A stretch of 64,000 nucleotides of DNA, taken from NCBI GenBank assembly GCA_965200175.1, contig OZ241345.1:2604001-2668000 (forward strand), read 5' to 3'. Below are positions 7,891 to 16,374 of this stretch, in pieces (position 1 is the stretch's first letter; each line of letters starts with the position of its first letter). A program made the position numbers and the translations under genes. Source of the stretch: Azophilus sp026709365. Its GTDB lineage: Bacteria; Pseudomonadota; Gammaproteobacteria; Pseudomonadales; Azotimanducaceae. The notes beneath the pieces are model-generated. The model did not search any database, had not been told where the DNA came from, and saw only the letters and a list, made by a program, of their open reading frames with translations.

Positions 7891-8259
7891 TCAATTCCCG
7901 TCATCAGCCGGCTCGTCAAAGTCCAGCCACCCCACTTGGTAGCCGGGCGGCAGTGGTTCATTGCGCTCAAGGCGTCCGGCGAAGGACTTCAGATCCTCAA
8001 TGATCATGAGCAGGTAGGGGTCGCTGGCGGGCCGGACGATGTCGGTGAGCAGCAGCAACTGCTCGACGCACCACCAGAACACGTCTTCGCCCGGCAGCAC
8101 CGGCCGGCGCGGCGGCATGACCTCGACTTGCTCCTCGTCATCAAGAACCCGGCTCAGGAACTCCATGACTTCGGCATTGCCCTGCACGGCGGGCGAGGCG
8201 TTCCTGAGGGTCTCGATCAGCTGCGGCTTGTGCCGCTCCATTAGTTCCTGGGCTTCCAT
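7891..8259 (-). CDS. Hypothetical protein (122 aa)
   Basis: I start at ATG 8259 because GGAGAG lies seven bases upstream. The protein is acidic and mostly helical (MEAQELMERHKPQLIETLRN...), with no membrane segment, signal peptide or Cys cluster. I do not recognise the family. It is a single minus-strand gene divergent from the crotonase at 8436. Confidence 0.55.
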   Translation of the reverse strand: MEAQELMERHKPQLIETLRNASPAVQGNAEVMEFLSRVLDDEEQVEVMPPRRPVLPGEDVFWWCVEQLLLLTDIVRPASDPYLLMIIEDLKSFAGRLERNEPLPPGYQVGWLDFDEPADDGN

Positions 8260-8435
8260 GCGGGGCTCTCCATTGGCTGGTTGGAACCTCAATTATCGAA
8301 GGAAACAGGAGCAGGGGAAGTCGATTTCGCTGCACGCCTTGTGCGACTTTCGCCATTCCTGCGCCATTTCTGCACCGATGCGCGCCCATACCCGTTACAG
8401 TAGCGGCAAACCGCTGCAACCAAAGGAGAACCGCC

Positions 8436-9275
8436 ATGGCTTACGCCTACGATCGGCTGGCCGTTGGGATTTCGGGGCGAATCGCCACCGTCACCATCAA
8501 CAATCCGCCCATCAACCTAATGAACCAAGCCCTGTACGTTGAGTTGATGAAGCTGTCCGCGGAACTGAAGGCGGACCCAACCTTGTCGGTGGTGGTGCTC
8601 AGGAGCGCCGACCCCGACTTCTTCATCGCCCACTTCGACGTCGAGGCCATTCTCGGCTTTCCCGTCGAGGGCGCGGCGCAGCGGGACTCGGAACTCAACC
8701 CCTTCCACCAGATGTGCGAGCGCTTCAGGACCATGGACAAGGTGGTCATCGCCCAAATTGAAGGCCGGGTGGGCGGCGGCGGCAGCGAGTTGGCGGCCAG
8801 CTGTGACCTGCGCTACGGCGTGTACGGCAAGACCGTCATCAACCAGATGGAAGTGCCCATCGGCATCCTGCCGGGCGGCACCGGCACCCAGCGCCTGCCG
8901 CGCCTGGTGGGCCGCGGACGGGCCTTGGAAATCATCCTCGGCGGCGGCGACCTTGATGCGGAAACGGCCGAACGCTGGGGATATCTCAACCGCATCTTCG
9001 CCGCCGACGGCATTGGGCCCTTCGTCGATGAGCTGGCGGCGCGAATCGCCTCCTTCCCGATCGAAGCCGTGCGCTTGGCCAAGGAGGCCGTCAACGGCGC
9101 GGAGCAGCCGCTGGCCGAGGGCCTGCTCGACGAGGCCTACTTGTTCCAACGGCTGCTGCGCACCGACGGCGCGCAAAGCGCCATGCGCCGGTTCCTGGAA
9201 GTTGGCGGGCAGACCCGGGAGGGGGAACTGCGGGTGGCGGAGCTCAGCCGGCAGGTTGCGGACGGGTTGGACTAG
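8436..9275 (+). CDS. Enoyl-CoA hydratase/isomerase family protein (divergent crotonase)
   Basis: 279 residues, crotonase fold. The first oxyanion-hole segment is altered (DFFIAHFD, 61-68, instead of the usual SAGAD type), while the second is intact and very Gly-rich (GRVGGGGSELA, 110-120); Glu140 lies in NQMEVPIG. The altered first segment suggests chemistry other than simple hydration, but the reaction cannot be named. ATG 8436 follows AAAGGAGAA. Its stop overlaps the convergent dnaG stop by 4 bases. Confidence 0.8.
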   Translation: MAYAYDRLAVGISGRIATVTINNPPINLMNQALYVELMKLSAELKADPTLSVVVLRSADPDFFIAHFDVEAILGFPVEGAAQRDSELNPFHQMCERFRTMDKVVIAQIEGRVGGGGSELAASCDLRYGVYGKTVINQMEVPIGILPGGTGTQRLPRLVGRGRALEIILGGGDLDAETAERWGYLNRIFAADGIGPFVDELAARIASFPIEAVRLAKEAVNGAEQPLAEGLLDEAYLFQRLLRTDGAQSAMRRFLEVGGQTREGELRVAELSRQVADGLD

Positions 9276-11089
9276 GGCGCCTCCGCGCTGCGCCGCAAAA
9301 CCATGTACTCCGCAAGACGCTCCTTTTCCTCGGCGGGATCCGCGCGCATCCGCTCCAAAAGCTGGGAGCGGCGACCGCGCTCGGCCAACGCCCGCAACCG
9401 CTCCAGCCCCTCCCGAAACTCGACCGCCAAGCCGTCCGCGTCAAGCATTGACGGGCGCTGATGGAGCCGCAGCATCTCGGCATGGCCCTCCTGGCCTGAC
9501 CAGCGGCCCAGGATTTGGGCGGCATCAGCCTCGGCGTGCGCGGCGGCGTAGCGGACCACCTCGGCAAACAGCGGGCTCTCCTGCCCATCCGCCAGCAGGT
9601 CAACATCGGCTGGAGTGAGTTCGGCGGCCAAGCCGGGCGATTTCAAAAGCAGCGACAGCAGCTGCACCGGCAGCCCATCGCGGCGCTGCCCTTGACGCCG
9701 TCTCCGGTGCGGGGCAAACCCCTCGCGCTCCCCGGCTGAAGGCTGCTCCATGCGAGGGGCAAACCCCTCGCGCTCCCCGGCTGAAGGCTCCAGTCGGGCC
9801 AGGGCTTGAACGGAGCCCGCATCCGCCCCGCCAACGCCGGTGAGCTCCTGCAGCCGGGCGCCCATCATCTGCCGCAACGGGCTGCCGGACGGCGCCCGCT
9901 GCACATAGGGGGCGGCTAGGTCGGCGAGCCGGGCGCGGTCGTCCAGGGCGCTCAGGTCGAGCCCCCGGGCCAATTCGGCAAACAGATACTCAATGGCGGG
10001 GGTCGCCTTGCCGATGCGGCGGCGGAAGTCGTCCGCGCCCTGCCCGCGCACCAAGGTGTCCGGGTCTTCGCCGTCGGGCAGGAACATGAACTTCAGCCGC
10101 CGTCCCCCATCCAAATGACCGAGCGCACCTTCCAACGCCTTCCAAGCGGCACGGCGCCCGGCGGCGTCGCCGTCAAAGCAGCAGATCACCTCGTCGGCAT
10201 AGCGGTAGAGCTTGCGGTAGTGCTCCTCGCCCGTGGCGGTGCCCAAGGTGGCGACGACGTTGCGGATGCCGACCTGGGCCAAGGCGATGACGTCCAGATA
10301 GCCTTCCACCACAATCAGCGAATCGAGCTGACGCGAGAACTTGCGCGCTTCAAAGAGCCCGTAAAGCTCAAGGCTTTTGCGGAACAGGGGCGTTTCCGGC
10401 GAGTTCAGGTACTTCGGCCCCTGGCCGTCGCCCAGCAGGCGGCCACCGAAGGCGATGACCCGGCCGCGCCCATCGCGCACCGGGAACATGATGCGCCCCC
10501 GAAAGCGGTCGTACTCGCGGCCGCGCTCGTTCCTGCCGATCAACCCGGCTTCAAGCAGCACCTTGGACGGTAGGGGACGGACGCCGCCGGCAAGCGCCTC
10601 GAGCAGCCCGTCCCAAGCATCCGGCGCAAAGCCAAGCTTGAACTCCGCGGCGATCTGGCCGGTCAGGCCGCGCCCCTTGAGATAGTCGATCGCTTGCGGG
10701 GAGGTCTTGAGCTGCGCCTTGTAGAAGCCCTCCGCTGCGCTCATGGCCTCGAACAGCGGCGCCAGGTCGCGGGCCGGCGACTTAGACTGCGCGCGCGGCA
10801 CCTCCATGCCCACGGAAGCCGCCAAGGACTCCACCGCCTCGGTGAACGAAAGCCCCTCGAACTCCTCAAGGAACTTGATGGCGTCGCCGCCCGCCCCGCA
10901 GCCGAAGCAGTAGTACATGTTCTTGGCTGGGCTGACGGTGAACGAAGGGGTCTTTTCGTCGTGGAAGGGGCACAGCCCTTGCAAGTCCTTCCCGCCCTTT
11001 TTGAGCGCCACGCGGCTGCCGATGACCGCCGCGATATCGACCCGATCCTGAAGCTCGTTGATGAAGGTCTTGGGAATCGAGTTGGCCAT
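9272..11089 (-). CDS. dnaG: DNA primase
   Basis: 605 residues. CHC2 zinc finger Cys40/His43/Cys61/Cys64 (LCPFHDEKTPSF, YYCFGC), RNA polymerase core, TOPRIM motifs VVEGYLDV (about 260) and CFDGDAAGRRAA (about 307), and a C-terminal helicase-binding domain (about 470-600). It makes the RNA primers for replication with DnaB. Unusually, it is not in an rpsU-dnaG-rpoD cluster here. The linker at about 433-460 holds a duplicated PSAGEREGFAP segment encoded by a tandem DNA repeat (9709-9789). The start ATG is 11089. Confidence 0.95.
   Translation of the reverse strand: MANSIPKTFINELQDRVDIAAVIGSRVALKKGGKDLQGLCPFHDEKTPSFTVSPAKNMYYCFGCGAGGDAIKFLEEFEGLSFTEAVESLAASVGMEVPRAQSKSPARDLAPLFEAMSAAEGFYKAQLKTSPQAIDYLKGRGLTGQIAAEFKLGFAPDAWDGLLEALAGGVRPLPSKVLLEAGLIGRNERGREYDRFRGRIMFPVRDGRGRVIAFGGRLLGDGQGPKYLNSPETPLFRKSLELYGLFEARKFSRQLDSLIVVEGYLDVIALAQVGIRNVVATLGTATGEEHYRKLYRYADEVICCFDGDAAGRRAAWKALEGALGHLDGGRRLKFMFLPDGEDPDTLVRGQGADDFRRRIGKATPAIEYLFAELARGLDLSALDDRARLADLAAPYVQRAPSGSPLRQMMGARLQELTGVGGADAGSVQALARLEPSAGEREGFAPRMEQPSAGEREGFAPHRRRRQGQRRDGLPVQLLSLLLKSPGLAAELTPADVDLLADGQESPLFAEVVRYAAAHAEADAAQILGRWSGQEGHAEMLRLHQRPSMLDADGLAVEFREGLERLRALAERGRRSQLLERMRADPAEEKERLAEYMVLRRSAEAP
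9709..9789. repeat. 40-bp tandem duplication inside dnaG
   Basis: Two near-identical units (9709-9744 and 9753-9789) each contain GGGGCAAACCCCTCGCGCTC followed by CCCCGGCTGAAGGCT; the stretch GAGGGG-CAAA-CCCCTC in the second unit can fold into a hairpin. The insertion is in frame and falls in the flexible linker of primase. It does not match the R-family repeats, so it looks like a second short repeat type. Confidence 0.8.
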
Positions 11090-11121
11090 GGCCCAAAGGT
11101 TAGCACCGATTCAGACGGCCC

Positions 11122-11216
11122 GCGCGACCTGTCGGTCGCGTTTGTGGTTTCGCCAACGCGAAACTAGGCACCGGTTGCGCGAGTCAGATTCCGAAATGTC
11201 TCCTCAGCCCGCACAG
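11122..11216 (+). repeat. Dispersed palindromic repeat, copy R4
   Basis: It holds a GCGACCTGTCGGTCGC hairpin (11124-11139), a decayed core hairpin (GGTTTCGCCAACGCGAAAC, 11146-11164) and the tail AGATTCCGAAATGTCTCCTC (11186-11205) ending in GCCCGCACAGGC. It lies between the dnaG start and the end of the decayed ATPase gene. Confidence 0.8.
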
Positions 11217-11230
11217 GCGCCCACTCGCGG

Positions 11231-12225
11231 CTACGAGTCGAGCAGCCAAGCGAGCAGGGCGGTCGGCACCGCAGCGACTTCAGGGTCGGATAGGTCTGAT
11301 TCAGACCGAGTGGCCACCACGCCCTGCCAGCGGGACGCCTTCAGGGTCAGGGCCTCGCGCCGCCAGCCGCCATCGACGTACTTGGACTCAAAGGCGGCGC
11401 CGCCGAACTGCGGGCCGACGAAGTCGATCTCCTTGCGCGATGCGGTGCGGTGATGCAGCACCTGGTCGTGTCCCACCAGCGTCCCCGGCGCGTCGCGCTC
11501 GATCGCACGGAGCAGCGCCAAGCCAAGCTGCTGTTGCGAAAGCCGCGAGAAATCGAGGTGCGTCCTAGGCGCAACGCGCTCGGAATCCAGGGTCAGATTG
11601 GCGTAGATGGGATCCATGAAGTAGAGCTTCGGTTGTGCGCCAAGTTTCGGTCTCAGGTTGTCCTCACGGTAGCAGGGCCAAACGACGAATGCCTCACGCA
11701 GTTCGTCAAGGCGCCGCTTCAGAGTCGCTTGAGCAACGCCGGTGTCGTTGGCAAGGGATGCGATGTTGAGGGGCGAACAGACATTCGCGGACAGTCGCCG
11801 CAGCAGGTCCGTGCTTTGCGTTTGGGACCAGTCCGCGCGACGGAAGGCGTCGCCGTGGATGACATCCACCAGACTCCGGCGCAGCGCCGACGGTTCCGAA
11901 CGGGTGGCGACGTGTTGCGCGACCGCAGCAGGGAACCCACCGCAGCCGAGATAAGTCTCCCATGCACGGATCAACAGATCCTGCCATGGCGCAAGCTCGG
12001 GCAGGACTTGCCTGAGTTCGCCGTGCGTGAGATCCGCAACGCGATAAGGCTTGAGCGCAGGATGTAGAGCCCCCCTGGAATGAGATCGGCAAGCACATCG
12101 GCTTGATATCGGAACGGTGCGCGTTCCATTTCCCGCAGGTCCGGATCCCTTGCGGTCCAGCCTTCGGGGTCGCGCCACCAACGGTTGATCGCCGCCAGCG
12201 TCTGCTGTGCCTCTCCGCGCTTCAT
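11231..12225 (-). pseudogene. Decayed DUF4143-type AAA ATPase
   Basis: The N-terminal piece (from MKRGEAQQTLAAINRWW at 12225 to LIPGGLYILR near 12058) and the C-terminal piece (LKPYRVADLTHGELR onward, to 11231) match the two ends of the DUF4143/AAA_14 ATPase family, but they are in different frames. The P-loop and the rest of the ATPase core that should lie between them are missing. The junction is at about 12055-12062, so an internal deletion with frameshift is the simplest reading. The C-piece keeps the winged-helix and nuclease-like tail (EIDFVGPQFGGAAFESK). Confidence 0.7.
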
Positions 12226-12520
12226 GGCTGTGACACTGCCCAAAAGAGGAACACTTTACGCCAAGTGTGGTGGAAAATGCATACCTAATCCGCCAGATGT
12301 TGAGGATTTTGCATGATTTGGAAGTAGGAGGCGCTACGGATGCGTCGGGCCGCAAACGGAAGGATCGAACCCCACCCATCAAAGGGGCCAATCCCGAGCC
12401 TTGGACTGCGTCGCGGTTGCCCATCGACAGCTTGATGGCCAGCGTGGCTTGGACCCGCGAGCGATCCCAAGCATGGTAGATTAGGCCGCATCGTCAACGG
12501 CGTTCGCAACGGGAGGCGCA

Positions 12521-13114
12521 GTGTCAAGCCAAGACCACGAACAGGTGTCCATCTATCCCTTCTCCGAGGCGCAGCGCGAGGAGCTGCTCAGCAAGGCGAG
12601 GGAGTGCGTCTTCAACTGGACCACCAAGGACGGCTGGGCGGTCGGCGTGGTGCATGCCTTCGTATGGCACCAGGGCCGGGCCTGGATCACCTGCGGCGTC
12701 CACCGCCACCGGGTTTCCGCCATCCGCCGCGACCCGCGCTGCTCCGTGGTGGTCAGCGGCATCGCCGCCCCGGACGGCCCGAACGGGGCCATCACCATCA
12801 AGGGGCGGGCCATCATCCACGACGATGCGCAGACCAAGCAGTGGTTCTACCCGGCGCTTGCCCGCGGCCCCTACGGGCGTCTCGGCGGCACGTTGAGCGC
12901 CGAGGAGGAGGCGCAAGCCGAGGCCTTTGCAAGGCGCTTGGACTCACCGCTGCGCGTGATCCTCGAAATCGTGCCGGAAAAGTGGATCACCTTGGACAGC
13001 GACAAGATGGCCAAGGACACCGCGGGGCAGCTCACTGACGAGGAGCGGGGGCCGCCGCTTGAAGCCGATTCGGTGCGCATGCCTGCGGAGCTCAAGCGCC
13101 GGGGCCTCGAGTAG
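12521..13114 (+). CDS. Pyridoxamine 5'-phosphate oxidase-like flavin split-barrel protein
   Basis: 197 residues. The sequence around VGVVHAFVWHQGRAWITCG and HRHRVSAIRRDPRCSVVVSG is typical of the PNPOx-like split barrel, where strand pairs bind FMN, F420 or haem in a dimer. Reaction unknown. GTG 12521 has GGGAGG at the right distance. The gap 12226-12520 upstream shows an ACACTT/AAGTGT palindrome (12252-12269) but no gene. The NmrA-like gene follows 38 bases later on the same strand. Confidence 0.75.
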   Translation: MSSQDHEQVSIYPFSEAQREELLSKARECVFNWTTKDGWAVGVVHAFVWHQGRAWITCGVHRHRVSAIRRDPRCSVVVSGIAAPDGPNGAITIKGRAIIHDDAQTKQWFYPALARGPYGRLGGTLSAEEEAQAEAFARRLDSPLRVILEIVPEKWITLDSDKMAKDTAGQLTDEERGPPLEADSVRMPAELKRRGLE

Positions 13115-13152
13115 CCGCCGGGGGCCGGAAACCGCGCCAGGCAGCGCATTCC

Positions 13153-14076
13153 ATGACCAACCGCATCCTGCTCACCGGCGCCAACGGGCACCTCGGGCGA
13201 TTGGTGATCCGTGCCGTGGCCGACGATGCCGACGCCCTCCCGGTTCGGGCCGTCGTCCGCTCCGAGAACGCCGCCCGAAGCCTCGACGACCTGCCGTCGC
13301 CGGAACGGCGCGAGGTCCGCATCATCGACTACCGGGACCGCACCGGCTTGGAGGCGGCGGCCCAAGGATGCGACGCCGCCATCCACCTCGTGGGCATCCT
13401 TAAAGCAACCCGGGCCAACCGCTACGAGAGTGCCCACGAGCAGCCGGCCGAGGCGCTCTCGGCGGCCTGCTCGGCGGCTGGGGTGGGGCGCATCGTCCAC
13501 ACCAGCATCCACGGCGCCGATCCCGCCTCCGGCAACGGCTGCCTGGCGTCGCGCGGACGCACCGACGACATTCTCCTGGCGTCGCCCGTGCCAGCGGTGA
13601 TCCTACGCGTGCCGATGGTGCTGGGGCCAAGCGACATCGCCGCCGAAGCGTTGCGGCGCCAAGCCACGTCGGGTCGCGCGCGGCTGGTGCGTGGCGGCGC
13701 GGCCCTGCAGCAGCCCATCGCCGCCGCCGACGTGGTGGCGGCGCTGCTGGCCGCATGCCGTCCCGGCGCTCCCGCCGATGTCGTGTTGGAGCTGGCCGGC
13801 CCGGAGTCCCTGACCCACCGGGCGCTGGTCGAGCGCACCGCCCGCGTTCTCGGTCGCGAGGTCGCCTTCGCCAGCACCCCGATGTTCGCCGCGCACGCCT
13901 TCGCTTGGCTCGCCGAGACGCTGTCCGCTGATCCGCCGCTCACCCGCGACATGCTCGAAGTGCTGGAGCAGGACGACGCGGTCGATCCCGAACCGGCAAG
14001 GCGGGCGCTTGGCATCGAACTCACTCCGCTGGACCGCGCTCTGCGCACCGCCTTCAACACGGAAGCCGCCCCATGA
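13153..14076 (+). CDS. NmrA-like NAD(P)-binding protein (atypical SDR)
   Basis: 307 residues with the dinucleotide motif GANGHLG at 9-15 after a hydrophobic first strand, and typical atypical-SDR content: AVVRSENAARSL, GCDAAIHLVGIL, RIVHTS and LRVPMVLGPSD. Such proteins are redox sensors, quinone reductases or assembly factors related to complex I subunit NDUFA9. There is no YxxxK catalytic pair, so a non-catalytic or isomerase role is possible. Its stop overlaps the start of the next membrane protein gene (ATGA), which indicates a coupled pair. Confidence 0.8.
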   Translation: MTNRILLTGANGHLGRLVIRAVADDADALPVRAVVRSENAARSLDDLPSPERREVRIIDYRDRTGLEAAAQGCDAAIHLVGILKATRANRYESAHEQPAEALSAACSAAGVGRIVHTSIHGADPASGNGCLASRGRTDDILLASPVPAVILRVPMVLGPSDIAAEALRRQATSGRARLVRGGAALQQPIAAADVVAALLAACRPGAPADVVLELAGPESLTHRALVERTARVLGREVAFASTPMFAAHAFAWLAETLSADPPLTRDMLEVLEQDDAVDPEPARRALGIELTPLDRALRTAFNTEAAP

Positions 14077-15032
14077 CCGCCACGACTCCCAACGACCGGC
14101 CCGCACCGCCCATTTGGCAGCGGGCGCTGCCTTGGCTGATCACGCTGGCCTGCTTCGCATGGCTCTACACCCGCATCGAGGGCGCCGCCGCCCGCCAAGG
14201 CCTGACGGCGGCGAGCTACCTGCTTGAGGTCTTCGCCAGCGTCTCCTGGGGAAGCTGGCTGGCGCTGATGATCCCCTACTCCGCCTTCTTCTTCCTGATC
14301 GACTCCACCGTGGTGTGGCGGGTGGTGTCCTGGTTCAACGCCCGGGTGCCCTGGACCGGCATCCTGCCCATTCGCGCCAGCGCCTACATCATCTCCATCG
14401 TCAACGAGCAGGTGGGCAAGGGCGCGATGGCGCTCTACCTGAACCGCCGGGACGGCGTTCCCGGCTGGGAGGTGGGCTCATCAATGCTCTTCATCATGTT
14501 CTGCGAGCTGCTCTACCTCACCTTCTGGGCCAACGTCGGCTACGCGATGGCCGCCGACACCCTGCCCGCCCAGTTTGCCCTGGTGCCTTGGATCGGGGCC
14601 GGCGTGCTTGCGCTCTTCCTGCTCTGGGTGGCCTTCTTCCGGGGCCTCATCCCGGTGGGCGCAGCGCTGCGCGAACGGGCCATCCTCAAGGCGTTCCGCG
14701 AAGCCTCGCCGCTGCGCTACCTCATCATCGGCGCCATCCGCTCCCCGGCCCTGCTCGGCGCGGTGGTGGTTTACACCTTGGCGCTGCGCCTGTTCGGCGT
14801 GGAAGCCTCGTTCCTGGACATGCTGGGCGTGCTGCCGGTGATCTTCTTCGCCGCGGCCATCCCCACCCCCATGCGCGCCGCCGCCATCACCATCTGGGTG
14901 GTGCTGTTCCCCGACAACGAAGCCCAGCTCTCGGCCTTCGGCCTGGTGATGCACAACTTCTTCATCTTCTTCAACGCGGCCATCGGCCTGCTGTTCCTGC
15001 GGCGGGCGAATCGGGAGTTGGGGTTGGCGTAA
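14073..15032 (+). CDS. Polytopic membrane protein of unknown function
   Basis: 319 residues with about eight hydrophobic segments (first at about 17-32, last at about 290-312), ending FLRRANRELGLA. Composition and the VVWRVVSWFN and IRASAYIISIVNEQVGKGAMALYL segments recall flippase-like (UPF0104) integral proteins, but I cannot name the family with certainty. It overlaps the NmrA-like gene by 4 bases. The last 72 bases reappear, diverged, at 17812-17883, which marks the edge of the accessory island. Confidence 0.7.
   Translation: MTATTPNDRPAPPIWQRALPWLITLACFAWLYTRIEGAAARQGLTAASYLLEVFASVSWGSWLALMIPYSAFFFLIDSTVVWRVVSWFNARVPWTGILPIRASAYIISIVNEQVGKGAMALYLNRRDGVPGWEVGSSMLFIMFCELLYLTFWANVGYAMAADTLPAQFALVPWIGAGVLALFLLWVAFFRGLIPVGAALRERAILKAFREASPLRYLIIGAIRSPALLGAVVVYTLALRLFGVEASFLDMLGVLPVIFFAAAIPTPMRAAAITIWVVLFPDNEAQLSAFGLVMHNFFIFFNAAIGLLFLRRANRELGLA
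14961..15032 (+). repeat. Left copy of a 72-bp direct repeat (gene 3' end)
   Basis: The 3' end of the membrane protein gene, about 85% identical to 17812-17883. In both copies the frame reads FIFF...AIGL.FLRRA.RELGLA and then stops. The matching stretch extends weakly upstream (GCACAACTT versus GCGCAACTG). It therefore marks a duplicated gene end flanking the 2.8-kb insert. Confidence 0.8.
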
Positions 15033-15070
15033 AGGCGACCCCGGCAGTCTGTATGAACTGAGCCACCCCA

Positions 15071-15154
15071 GCCAGAGTCACAGCCAGAGTCGCAGCCAGA
15101 ATCGCAGCCAGAGTCGCGGCCAGAGATGCGGCCAGAGATGCGGCCAGAGTCGCT
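15071..15154 (+). repeat. 12-bp minisatellite, seven units
   Basis: Seven consecutive 12-mers of the type GCCAGAGTCGCA, differing at one to three positions (for example GCCAGAATCGCA, GCCAGAGATGCG). A multiple of three, it could encode a short periodic peptide, but it lies outside any convincing gene. It is at the left end of the accessory island. Confidence 0.85.
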
Positions 15155-15174
15155 GGCGACCAGATCGTTCCGGT

Positions 15175-15504
15175 ATGACACTTACGCTTGTGATCTCAAG
15201 CACGCATATTGGACGAACGATCACGACGGACTTCAGAAAGTTGAAATCCCGTTTGAGCGAGTACATCCGAATGGTGCGCGAAGGAACCAAATCGAAGGTC
15301 ACATTTAATGGCGAGACCGGGGCGGAGAATCGCCCTCCTACGCTTCTAGCAGACCATCACATTGATCACGAGTTGAAGCTTCAGACGCAAGCTGGGAAAG
15401 TGCGTCTTGGTGCATGGAATCAACCGGAGGTGTACACCATCACCTCCGTGCAACTACCAGAAGGCGCCGCACCAACTCTGCTCAGTGAATCCAGGGGCGA
15501 GTGA
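15175..15504 (+). CDS. Phd/YefM-like antitoxin-type protein, possibly orphan
   Basis: 109 residues from ATG 15175. The part LKSRLSEYIRMVREG (about 23-37) followed by VTFNGE matches the N-terminal DNA-binding fold of Phd/YefM antitoxins (compare LKNRLSEYLRRVRAGE). The tail with QAGKVRLG also resembles antitoxin ends. No PIN-domain or RelE/Doc toxin gene follows; the next gene is the convergent ImmA/IrrE peptidase. No clear ribosome site is seen and the first residues are unusual, so this may be a remnant of a toxin-antitoxin pair. Confidence 0.4.
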   Translation: MTLTLVISSTHIGRTITTDFRKLKSRLSEYIRMVREGTKSKVTFNGETGAENRPPTLLADHHIDHELKLQTQAGKVRLGAWNQPEVYTITSVQLPEGAAPTLLSESRGE

Positions 15505-16272
15505 CTAGGCTTCTAGGGCTATTCGCCGTTGTGCCTCTATTTGCTGCTGGTCGACATCGTCGATCAAGGCCAAGTTCCTCAAGTGCCGAAGGGTGGCCTC
15601 AAAGCCGGTATGTAATCGGCGCGCCACACGGTCCACTCCTTCTTCGGTTGCCAGAGAGCAATCCAACTCCACAACGCTTTGTTGAATAAGCGGTTCGGGC
15701 ATAAGAAGCATCGCCGCAAAGGCATTCGCGCGCCTCTCGATACCGGCTGGCGCCCAAGGTCCACTGGCGATGGCCAAACGGCGGCCAACTTCACGGTCGT
15801 AAAGGACATGGCAGAGTTCATGCGCCAGGGTGAATCGACGCCCTTGCGAAGTCCCATTGAATAGATTGCCGCGATTCCACGCAATTCCCGGTCTGTGCCC
15901 GGGTCCCGCAATTGCAACGCCCCTAACACTGGCGTCAGTCAACCACACTTCTTTGACTTCTATGCCCAATCGTTCAAGGAGGCCATCCACATCAACATAC
16001 CTGCCGGTCAGGAAACGACCATCGAGTTGGTCATGAAGACGGTCAGCAAGATCGTATCCCTGTGACCAAGGAGCCAATGTCGCGATCATCGGCTCCGGGC
16101 GATCGTCTATCGTAGCCAACTCTGCGCTTGAACGATCCCCAGTCAGGCCGACAATAAGATTACAGAGCGTCACGATATCCTCGCTGGTCACCCGGGGAGC
16201 CAAGGAGCCAAACATCAGGGCCGCATGGCAGGAACCCTCAACGACCAGACTCGGATCGCCTTCATGGGCCAA
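15505..16272 (-). CDS. ImmA/IrrE family metallo-endopeptidase
   Basis: 255 residues. Zinc motif HELCH (151-155) and the downstream helix RRANAFAAMLLMPE (180-193) define the ImmA/IrrE (DUF955) peptidases, which cut a cognate repressor or antitoxin. The extra N-terminal 100 residues precede the DVDGLLERLGIEV segment typical of the family. TTG 16272 follows AGGAAGAG. It is the last gene of a three-gene minus-strand operon, 102 bases after the stop of the 231-aa gene. G+C is lower than in flanking DNA, consistent with transfer. Confidence 0.75.
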   Translation of the reverse strand: MAHEGDPSLVVEGSCHAALMFGSLAPRVTSEDIVTLCNLIVGLTGDRSSAELATIDDRPEPMIATLAPWSQGYDLADRLHDQLDGRFLTGRYVDVDGLLERLGIEVKEVWLTDASVRGVAIAGPGHRPGIAWNRGNLFNGTSQGRRFTLAHELCHVLYDREVGRRLAIASGPWAPAGIERRANAFAAMLLMPEPLIQQSVVELDCSLATEEGVDRVARRLHTGFEATLRHLRNLALIDDVDQQQIEAQRRIALEA

Positions 16273-16374
16273 CAGCTCTTCCTGCTACTCCATCGACAAG
16301 TTGCTTGAGATGCACTTGCGAACTCGCCGCCACCCGCCTCGGACGGTTTGGACATCAACGCCCAGCCGCGCCAG

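Noticed and set aside
12330..12400. tRNA-like GGTTCGATCC on the minus strand
   Set aside because: No acceptor stem or anticodon arm can be built around it.
15071..15154. CRISPR array
   Set aside because: Units are 12 bp, directly adjacent, without spacers, and no cas gene is near.
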